This document shows, piece after piece, positions 1 to 5,051 of a stretch of 5,051 nt of DNA. Both the position numbers and the translations under genes were made by a program. Below the pieces are notes generated by a model, which had not been told where the DNA came from, did no database searches, and saw only the letters and a list, made by a program, of their open reading frames with translations. The DNA comes from Candidatus Arcticimaribacter sp. (GTDB lineage: Bacteria; Bacteroidota; Bacteroidia; Flavobacteriales; Flavobacteriaceae), in assembly GCA_011526275.1 (NCBI GenBank), contig WTJP01000060.1:1-5051 (forward strand), in the 5' to 3' direction. Position 1 is the stretch's first letter. Every line of letters starts with the position of its first letter.

Positions 1-1
1 G

Positions 2-223
2 GGCTGGAACCCATGGATGTGGGGTGGTAACAACACCAACATTTCTACCCAAACCCGTGGAGAACTCTTCATCGATATTATCGATGCCAAAACAAAACTT
101 TTGGTTTGGCAAGGAAAAGGCTATGGCGGCATCAACGAATACAGCGATAAGCGAGACGAGCGTATTCAGACTTTTGTCACTGAAATCTTGAAAAACTATC
201 CCCCCGGGCAAGCAGAAGAATAA
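2..223 (+). CDS. DUF4136-type lipoprotein, C-terminal part (5' end outside window)
   Basis: The reading frame is open to the left edge (it reads GWNPW just before the first ATG at 17) and stops at TAA 221-223, so about 73 C-terminal residues are visible. The pattern is a Trp/Gly-rich stretch (GWNPWMWGG), then a two-strand core around GELFIDIIDAKTKLLVWQGKG, then a helix with charged residues (DKRDERIQTFVTEILKNYPP). This order, with the 'DIIDAKTKLLVWQG' strand and the final 'I.KNYPP', is what I recall for DUF4136 proteins. These are usually lipoproteins of about 170-200 residues with an N-terminal lipobox. The lipobox would lie outside the window, so membrane anchoring is inferred from the family. 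The ATG at 17 is internal and is not the start. The molecular function is not known to me. The next gene begins 75 bp downstream on the same strand, but the gap contains a candidate terminator and a promoter box, so they need not share a transcript. Confidence 0.72.
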   Translation, partial: GWNPWMWGGNNTNISTQTRGELFIDIIDAKTKLLVWQGKGYGGINEYSDKRDERIQTFVTEILKNYPPGQAEE

Positions 224-253
224 GTTGTAATCTTTCAGGTTTTGGCTAGGATT

Positions 254-287
254 AAGCGTAAAGGAAAACGTACCTTTGCCGCTTCTT
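254..287 (+). terminator. Bulged hairpin in the gap before the transporter gene; possible terminator
   Basis: AAGCG-TAAAGG (254-264) pairs with CCTTTG-C-CGCTT (273-284). This gives an 11-bp stem with one G-T wobble and one bulged C (280), and an 8-nt loop (AAAACGTA). It is followed only by a short TTCTT-like run (283-287), not a long T tract. It lies 31 bp past the stop of the DUF4136-type gene and 14 bp before the TTG start of the transporter. It could end the upstream transcript. It could also be a leader structure affecting the transporter, since its right arm contains the TACCTTTG box. The pairing is seen directly; the role is inferred. Confidence 0.4.
271..278 (+). promoter_or_regulatory. 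Candidate -7 promoter box for the SulP gene
   Basis: TACCTTTG matches the Bacteroidota primary sigma -7 consensus TAnnTTTG exactly and is on the right strand. Transcription would begin a few bases later, around 283-286, giving a leader of only about 15 nt before the TTG at 299. The nearest upstream TTTG (241-244) is 26 nt away, longer than the 17-23 nt usually quoted for the -33 element, so the -33 half is weak. The box also lies inside the right arm of the hairpin at 254-284, so one of the two readings may be accidental. Confidence 0.4.
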
Positions 288-298
288 AAACGAAACCA

Positions 299-1912
299 TT
301 GAAAACACTATTAGCACGCCTTTCCCCCAATCCAAAAAACGATATTTTATCTGGCTTAACAGTAGCTTTAGCCCTTGTGCCCGAAGCTGTTGCCTTTGCC
401 TTTATTGCTGGGGTTGACCCCTTGGTTGGACTTTATGGCGCCTTTATGATGGGCCTAATTACCGCTGTTTTTGGCGGAAGACCCGGAATGATTTCAGGCG
501 CTACAGGGGCCATGGCCGTAGTTATGGTACACATGATTCAACAAGGAAATCAAGTGGGAGAAAGCCTAGCAAACCCTATGAACAATCTCGGTTTGTACTG
601 GCTGTTCATAACCTTGCTCTTTGTGGGGGTAATTCAAATGAGTGCTGGGGTGTTTAAACTAGGAAAATTTGTTCGTCTCATTCCCCACCCCGTCATGATG
701 GGTTTTGTCAATGGTCTTGCTATCGTGATTTTCTTATCGCAACTAGCGCTTTTCAAAACGACCACCAACGGAGAAACCGCTTGGTTAAGCGGTGAGGCGC
801 TTTATATCATGCTCGCTTTAGTAGCCCTTACCATGGGGATCATGTATTTTCTTCCCAAGTTAACCACAAAAATTCCTGCAGCATTAACCGCGATTATAGT
901 GGTGGCTTGTATCACCATTTTTGGAGGAATAGAAGTAAGTACCGTGGGGTCGTTTATCCGCGACGGAGGGGGAGATAGCTTGCAAGGAAGTTTACCCCAA
1001 TTTCAATTTGAAATCTTTTCGCTCTTTGGTACCCTTAACGGACATTGGGATCTTATTTTATCTACGGCTTTTTTACTCGCTGCGGTAGGGCTTATCGAGT
1101 CGTTAATGACCTTGAACTTAATCGACGAAATCACCGAAACGCGAGGAAGCGGAAACCGCGAATGTTTGGCGCAAGGAGCCGCCAATATTCTCAACGGTCT
1201 TTTTGGTGGTATGGGCGGTTGCGCCATGATTGGACAATCGATCATCAATGTTAATTCAGGAGGTCGCGGACGTTTATCGGGTATCGTAGCTGCAATTGCA
1301 CTGCTTTGCTTTGTGTTGTTTGGCGCGCAAGTCATTGAGCAAATTCCTATTGCCGCTTTGGTAGGGGTGATGTTCATGGTAGTTATTGGAACATTTGCTT
1401 GGAGTAGCTTTAGAATCATCAATAAGATTCCTCGAAAAGACGCCTTTATCTTAGTGGTGGTCTCTACAGTAACGGTCTTAGAAGATTTAGCCATTGCCGT
1501 CTTGGTAGGGGTCATTATCGCTGCTTTGGTCTTTGCCTGGGAAAATGCAACCATGATTCGTGCACGAAAAAGCACCAAAGAAGACGGGACGAAAGTTTAT
1601 GAAATTTGGGGACCCTTGTTTTTTGGTTCGGTACAGAATTTCAACGCAAAATTCGATGTGAAAAACGACCCTGAAAAAGTAGAAATCGACTTTATCGAAT
1701 CGCGCGTAAGTGATCACTCGGGAATAGAAGCCCTGGAAAACTTAGTCGAGAAATACTTGAAGCGAAAGAAACAAATCCGACTTACCCACTTGAGTCCAGA
1801 GTGTAAAACGCTTTTGCTAAAAGCCAATCCAAAGTTCGAATCTATTATCGAAGGATCGATTGACGATCCCCGCTACTATGTAGTAACCGATTTGATTGAC
1901 CGAGAAATTTAG
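299..1912 (+). CDS. SulP/SLC26-family anion transporter with C-terminal STAS domain
   Basis: This 537-residue inner-membrane protein belongs to the SulP family, which carries sulfate, bicarbonate or dicarboxylates by proton or sodium coupling or by exchange. Known family features are visible: the first-helix block with GLTVALALVPEAVAFA and the following 'GVDPLVGLYGAF' (about 19-49); SGATGAM (66-72); RLIPHPVMMGFVNG (126-139); GLIESL with the conserved Glu at about 268; and the NREC..QGAANI.NGLFGG block (286-304). About 12-14 hydrophobic segments fill residues 14-415. The STAS domain covers about 432-528, with GPLFFGS (438-444), the strand VEIDF (461-465) and SRVSDHSGIEAL (468-479). It is compact, without a long variable insert. 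The start is TTG: an in-frame TAA at 287-289 leaves it as the only start before M50, and starting at M50 would delete the first helices. No Shine-Dalgarno is seen. The stop overlaps that of alaS by 4 bp on the other strand. There is no fused or adjacent carbonic anhydrase or sulfate-assimilation gene in view, so the substrate cannot be named. Confidence 0.93.
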   Translation: MKTLLARLSPNPKNDILSGLTVALALVPEAVAFAFIAGVDPLVGLYGAFMMGLITAVFGGRPGMISGATGAMAVVMVHMIQQGNQVGESLANPMNNLGLYWLFITLLFVGVIQMSAGVFKLGKFVRLIPHPVMMGFVNGLAIVIFLSQLALFKTTTNGETAWLSGEALYIMLALVALTMGIMYFLPKLTTKIPAALTAIIVVACITIFGGIEVSTVGSFIRDGGGDSLQGSLPQFQFEIFSLFGTLNGHWDLILSTAFLLAAVGLIESLMTLNLIDEITETRGSGNRECLAQGAANILNGLFGGMGGCAMIGQSIINVNSGGRGRLSGIVAAIALLCFVLFGAQVIEQIPIAALVGVMFMVVIGTFAWSSFRIINKIPRKDAFILVVVSTVTVLEDLAIAVLVGVIIAALVFAWENATMIRARKSTKEDGTKVYEIWGPLFFGSVQNFNAKFDVKNDPEKVEIDFIESRVSDHSGIEALENLVEKYLKRKKQIRLTHLSPECKTLLLKANPKFESIIEGSIDDPRYYVVTDLIDREI

Positions 1913-4518
1913 ACCAAATCAGCAGCAGCTGCAAGTGCAGCAGAAATGCCCTCGGGGTTTTTCCCTCCTGCAGTAGCGAAAAAGGCCTGTCCTCCTCCTC
2001 CGCCTTGGATGTGTTTCCCTAGGTCCCTAACGATGGTACCTGCATTCAAATCTTTCGCGGCTACCAATGCCTTAGAGATATAGCAGCTAATCACAGGTTT
2101 CCCTCCTTTTTTAGAGGCAAGAACCAAGAACAAGTTCTCCTTGTTTTGCCCTAAAGCAAAGGCCAAGTCTTTCATTGCTCCTCCGTCTAAATCGACTTCT
2201 TTAGCAAGGAATGAAATTCCGTTTTGCTCGGTAAGCTCTTCTTCCAATGCAGCTTTAGTCGCTGCAAGTTGAACTTTGGCCAACGCTTGAATTTCTTTCT
2301 TCATGCTGGCCAAATCTTCTTGCAAACCTTCAATGGCTTTGAGGGTGTCTTGGGGTTGATTGAGTAATTGCTGAACCTTTTCTAATAACTCTGTTTGGTC
2401 TTCAAAATAGGTTTTGGCTGCGTCGCCTGTAATGGCTTCAATTCGACGAATACCCGAGGCTACAGCACTTTCACTGGTGATTTTAAAATGCCAAATATTA
2501 GCGGTGTTACTCACATGCGTTCCTCCGCATAATTCAATGGACTGACCAAATCGAATGCTTCGCACGGTATCGCCATATTTCTCCCCAAACAAGGCCATTG
2601 CTCCTTCTGCCATGGCTTCTGCCAAAACAGCTTCACGATTTTCTTCTAAGGGCAACTGCTCTTGAATACGTGCGTTGACAAACTGTTCCACCGCGCTCAA
2701 TTCTTCTGCTGTAACTTTCGCATAGTGCGAAAAGTCAAAACGGAACATCCCCGAATGCACCATGGACCCCTTTTGTTCAACATGGTCTCCTAGTACTTCG
2801 CGCAGGGCTTGGTGCAACAAGTGCGTTGCCGTGTGGTTACTTGAAGTACGCTGGCGCTGCTTCGCATCGACCACTGCTTTAAACCCGCCTTCTAATTTTG
2901 AGGGTAAGGTTTGCGTATAGTGAATAATGAGATTATTCTCTTTTTTGGTATTTAAGATGTAATAAATATCTCCATTACTCGCTTCAAGGTAGCCTTTGTC
3001 ACCTACTTGTCCTCCACCTTCGGGGTAGAAAGGGGTTAGGTTGAAGACCAACTGATAGAAATCACCTTCTTTGGCGGTGGTCATTTTGCGGTAACGGGTA
3101 ATTTTCACTTGTGCTTCTAGATGGTCATAGCCAATGAATTCTTCCAATTCATCTTGCTCGAGTACCACCCAATCTCCAGCCTTAGAGGAGGCTGCAGCTC
3201 TGGAACGGTTTTTTTGTTGCTCCATGGAGGCGTGAAAACCTGCTTCATCTACAGTAAATCCACGTTCACTTGCAATGAGTGCGGTGAGGTCATAGGGGAA
3301 ACCATAGGTGTCATACAACTCAAATGCTTTGGCTCCTTCAAGTACATTGTCTTTGCTGCCTTTCAAGATGGTATCCAACAACAGTAAACCTTGGTCCAAG
3401 GTTTTAAGGAAAGAATTTTCCTCCTCGCGGATAACATTGAACGCTAATTTTTGTTCGCGTTTAAGTTCAGGGAAAGCATCGCCCATTTGCTGCTCTAGCG
3501 TAGCGACCAACAAGTGGATAAAGGCATTCTTTTGGCCTAAAAAGGTAAAACCATAACGGATGGCGCGGCGCAAAATACGGCGAATAACATAACCTGCCCC
3601 GGTATTGCTGGGCAGTTGCCCATCGGCAATGGCGAAATAAACGGTACGCACGTGATCGGCGATCACGCGGATAGCGCGGTCCACTTCTAAACTGCTCCCG
3701 TATTCTGTTTTGGTTAAGGCTTCAATCTCGCGAATGAGCGGAGTAAATACATCGGTGTCGTAGTTGGAGGTCTTATTTTGTAAAACCATACACAAACGCT
3801 CGAAGCCCATTCCTGTATCGATATGCTTCTCGGGTAATTGCTCTAAGCTACCGTCTGCTTTTCGGTTGAATTCAATGAATACAAGGTTCCAAACCTCAAC
3901 CACTTGTGGGTGATCTTGGTTTACTAATTTTGCACCGGGAACTTGCTGTTTTTCTTCTTCTGAACGAATATCCACATGGATTTCTGAACAAGGCCCACAA
4001 GGCCCTTGATCGCCCATTTCCCAAAAATTATCTTTTTTATTGCCTAAGAGGATACGGTCTTCTGGAATAAATTTTTTCCAAAAATTATAGGCCTCCAAGT
4101 CGCGTTCAAGTCCTTCGCTTTCATCTCCTTCAAAAATGGTCACATATAAAATCGAAGGATCAATTTTATAACGCTCGGTCAACAATTCCCAAGCCCAAGC
4201 AATGGCTTCCTCTTTAAAATAGTTACCAAAACTCCAATTCCCCAACATTTCAAAGAAGGTGTGGTGGTAGGTATCGATCCCTACTTCCTCTAAGTCATTG
4301 TGTTTTCCTGAAACACGTAAACATTTTTGGGTATCGGCTACACGTTTATTCTTAGGTGTTTTGTTTCCCAAAAAGAACTCCTTGAACTGATTCATACCTG
4401 CGTTGGTAAACATCAAGGTGGGGTCGTCTTTCACTACCATGGGGGCAGAGGGAACAATTTGGTGTTGCTTTTCGTTGAAAAAATCTAAAAATAGTTGACG
4501 TATTTCAGCGGACTTCAT
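1909..4518 (-). CDS. alaS: Alanine--tRNA ligase (alanyl-tRNA synthetase)
   Basis: AlaS is a cytoplasmic class II synthetase that joins alanine to tRNA-Ala and hydrolyses mischarged Ser- or Gly-tRNA-Ala. At 869 residues it is full length (E. coli has 876). Domains in order are: the catalytic core, with motif 1 around 34-51 (TLMFTNAGMNQFKEFFLG), motif 2 RVSGKHNDLEEVG (68-80) leading to HHTFFEMLGNWSFG (85-98), GDQGPCGPCSEI (169-180), and motif 3 DTGMGFERL (234-242); the tRNA-recognition region with PSNTGAGYVIRRILRRA (303-319) and LYDTYGFP (401-408); the editing domain with zinc or active-site residues H562 and H566 (HTATH) and C664 and H668 (CGGTH), all present; a coiled-coil linker at about 705-765; and the C-Ala domain with the Gly-rich IQGGGGGQAFF (837-847) that binds the tRNA elbow. 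The ATG at 4516-4518 is fixed by an in-frame TAG only two codons upstream (4522-4524). No damage is seen. It is convergent with the SulP gene and divergent from the M23 gene. Confidence 0.99.
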   Translation of the reverse strand: MKSAEIRQLFLDFFNEKQHQIVPSAPMVVKDDPTLMFTNAGMNQFKEFFLGNKTPKNKRVADTQKCLRVSGKHNDLEEVGIDTYHHTFFEMLGNWSFGNYFKEEAIAWAWELLTERYKIDPSILYVTIFEGDESEGLERDLEAYNFWKKFIPEDRILLGNKKDNFWEMGDQGPCGPCSEIHVDIRSEEEKQQVPGAKLVNQDHPQVVEVWNLVFIEFNRKADGSLEQLPEKHIDTGMGFERLCMVLQNKTSNYDTDVFTPLIREIEALTKTEYGSSLEVDRAIRVIADHVRTVYFAIADGQLPSNTGAGYVIRRILRRAIRYGFTFLGQKNAFIHLLVATLEQQMGDAFPELKREQKLAFNVIREEENSFLKTLDQGLLLLDTILKGSKDNVLEGAKAFELYDTYGFPYDLTALIASERGFTVDEAGFHASMEQQKNRSRAAASSKAGDWVVLEQDELEEFIGYDHLEAQVKITRYRKMTTAKEGDFYQLVFNLTPFYPEGGGQVGDKGYLEASNGDIYYILNTKKENNLIIHYTQTLPSKLEGGFKAVVDAKQRQRTSSNHTATHLLHQALREVLGDHVEQKGSMVHSGMFRFDFSHYAKVTAEELSAVEQFVNARIQEQLPLEENREAVLAEAMAEGAMALFGEKYGDTVRSIRFGQSIELCGGTHVSNTANIWHFKITSESAVASGIRRIEAITGDAAKTYFEDQTELLEKVQQLLNQPQDTLKAIEGLQEDLASMKKEIQALAKVQLAATKAALEEELTEQNGISFLAKEVDLDGGAMKDLAFALGQNKENLFLVLASKKGGKPVISCYISKALVAAKDLNAGTIVRDLGKHIQGGGGGQAFFATAGGKNPEGISAALAAAADLV

Positions 4519-4544
4519 GGTCTAAATGCGTTAAAATGTAAATC

Positions 4545-4554
4545 TTGCGCGCAA
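4545..4554. promoter_or_regulatory. 10-bp perfect palindrome in the divergent intergenic region; possible operator
   Basis: TTGCGCGCAA reads the same on both strands. It sits between the two starts, 7 bp upstream of the TATATTTG box of the M23 gene and inside the predicted alaS leader. It could be a binding site for a dimeric regulator. No second copy was noticed in the window, and no regulator gene is present to link to it. The palindrome is seen directly; the operator role is speculation. Confidence 0.2.
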
Positions 4555-4561
4555 AAATTCA

Positions 4562-4569
4562 TATATTTG
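4562..4569 (+). promoter_or_regulatory. Candidate -7 promoter box for the M23 peptidase gene
   Basis: TATATTTG is an exact match to the Bacteroidota -7 consensus TAnnTTTG, pointing toward the M23 gene. Transcription would begin at about 4574-4577, with a leader close to 50 nt. The nearest upstream TTG (4545-4547, part of the palindrome) is 14 nt away, shorter than the usual 17-23 nt, so the -33 element is poor. Confidence 0.42.
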
Positions 4570-4601
4570 TTGAACGTCTTTTTGCTACTGCAAAAGAAAA
4601 C

Positions 4602-4631
4602 AAAATTTACAAGAAATCTGTTTATGGCAAA
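4602..4631 (-). promoter_or_regulatory. alaS: Candidate promoter for alaS
   Basis: Read on the minus strand, TTTG (4631-4628) is followed after 18 nt by TAAATTTT (4609-4602). This is a 7-of-8 match to TAnnTTTG, with the final G shifted one base further on. The spacing falls in the 17-23 nt range reported for Bacteroidota -33/-7 promoters. Transcription would start near 4590-4595, giving a leader of about 75 nt. The -33 element would lie within the first codons of the divergent M23 gene. This is a pattern match only. Confidence 0.3.
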
Positions 4632-5051
4632 GGTTAAATATTATTACGATCCTGAAACACTTTCTTACCGACCCATTCAAAGTGGGAAAACCCTAAAAAT
4701 CTCTAACTTTTTCCTCTTCCTCATCTCCTCCTTTTTGTTTGGACTTTTTACGCTATTCGGGCTTTTAACCACCGATTTCTTAAACACACCAAAGGAGCTT
4801 TTGCTGGAACGTGAATTGCAAAACTATGAGTTCCAGTTTGACCTTTTGGGGCAGCGCCTTGAACAAATGGAGCAGGTAATGGCAGAAATTGAAACAAGAG
4901 ATAATGAAATCTACCGCGCCTATTTTGAAGCGAGTCCTATCCCTGAAGAACAACGCCGCGCAGGCTTTGGGGGAGTTAACCGCTACAAAAAACTAGAAGG
5001 TTTCGGAAATTCTGATCAAATCATTGAAACCACCAAGCAAATCGATATTCT
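4624..5051 (+). CDS. Membrane-anchored M23-family peptidase, N-terminal part (3' end outside window)
   Basis: From the ATG at 4624 the frame stays open to the right edge, giving 142 codons and two bases. The visible protein has a short cytoplasmic N-terminus (MAKVKYYYDPETLSYRPI), one transmembrane helix at about 29-49 (FFLFLISSFLFGLFTLFGLL), a helical and probably coiled-coil stretch at about 57-93 (ELLLERELQNYEFQFDLLGQ onward), and a conserved-looking block ASPIPEEQRRAGFGGVNRY (103-121). I recognise this layout and these motifs from flavobacterial M23 (LytM-type) peptidases encoded divergently from alaS. They cut peptide cross-links in peptidoglycan from the periplasmic side, or serve as inactive scaffolds. 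The zinc-binding catalytic domain would lie past the window, so activity cannot be judged. Assignment to M23 rests on memory of the N-terminal region and on context. The leader is A/T-rich without a Shine-Dalgarno. Confidence 0.8.
   Translation, partial: MAKVKYYYDPETLSYRPIQSGKTLKISNFFLFLISSFLFGLFTLFGLLTTDFLNTPKELLLERELQNYEFQFDLLGQRLEQMEQVMAEIETRDNEIYRAYFEASPIPEEQRRAGFGGVNRYKKLEGFGNSDQIIETTKQIDI

Noticed and set aside
776..793. Perfect hairpin ACCGCTT-GGTT-AAGCGGT inside the SulP gene
   Set aside because: A 7-bp stem with a short loop is expected by chance about once or twice in 5 kb. No T tract follows it, and it sits in mid-gene.
1045..1254. Short plus-strand frame inside the SulP gene
   Set aside because: It is a frame-shifted shadow of the transporter with no domain pattern of its own.
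1003..1578. A 191-codon open frame on the minus strand inside the SulP gene
   Set aside because: It lies wholly antisense to a well-conserved membrane protein. Its composition (many Thr, Lys, Ile, Pro) is that of a mirrored hydrophobic coding region, and it resembles no family I know.
1487..1717. Short minus-strand frame over the transporter's last helices and STAS domain
   Set aside because: It is an antisense shadow, and no start context or recognisable protein supports it.
1853..1869. Inverted repeat GGATCG-ATTGA-CGATCC, 40 bp past the alaS stop, considered as an alaS terminator
   Set aside because: The stem is only 6 bp. On the alaS strand it is followed by TTCGATAAT rather than a T run, and it codes for the transporter's GSIDDP segment.
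1928..1962. GCTGC-AAGT-GCAGC hairpin followed by GGGGTTTTT, considered as a terminator for the SulP gene
   Set aside because: The stem is 5 bp, the T run is separated from it by about 16 bases, and the GC-rich repeats are explained by the Ala-rich C-terminus of AlaS.
3121..3556. Two overlapping plus-strand frames (3121-3387 and 3308-3556) inside alaS
   Set aside because: Both are antisense to the conserved AlaS sequence, and neither has a recognisable domain.
4519..4623. T-box or other leader riboswitch ahead of alaS
   Set aside because: The gap is only 105 bp, no T-box core or specifier stem is visible, and T-box control of synthetases is typical of Gram-positive bacteria.

Overview
The window looks like a chromosomal piece of a member of the Bacteroidota, most likely a flavobacterium. 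Three observations support this. The gene divergent from alaS encodes the N-terminus of a membrane M23 peptidase of a kind I know from Flavobacteriia. The partial gene at the left edge resembles the DUF4136 lipoproteins common in that phylum. None of the three visible gene starts has a Shine-Dalgarno sequence, and two of the intergenic gaps carry exact matches to the Bacteroidota -7 promoter box TAnnTTTG. Species cannot be told from the sequence alone.

Layout from left to right: (1) the 3' end of a DUF4136-type lipoprotein gene (1-223, +); (2) a 75-bp gap holding a bulged hairpin and a TACCTTTG box; (3) a complete SulP/SLC26-family anion transporter with a C-terminal STAS domain (299-1912, +), starting at TTG; (4) a complete alanyl-tRNA synthetase gene, alaS (1909-4518, -), convergent with the transporter and overlapping it by 4 bp at the stop codons; (5) a 105-bp divergent intergenic region with candidate promoters for both neighbours and a 10-bp palindrome; (6) the 5' part of a membrane-anchored M23-family peptidase gene (4624 to the right edge, +), cut off before any catalytic domain.

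The genes do not form one pathway. AlaS is a housekeeping translation enzyme, the M23 protein probably acts on peptidoglycan, SulP moves an inorganic or small organic anion across the inner membrane, and the DUF4136 protein is probably an outer-membrane lipoprotein of unknown role. No stretch above 300 bases lacks a gene. I see no tRNA, rRNA, CRISPR, insertion sequence, prophage or attachment site, and no convincing sign of a new system. The points worth a second look are the tight convergent stop overlap, the hairpin and promoter overlap ahead of the TTG start, and the shared control region between alaS and the M23 gene.
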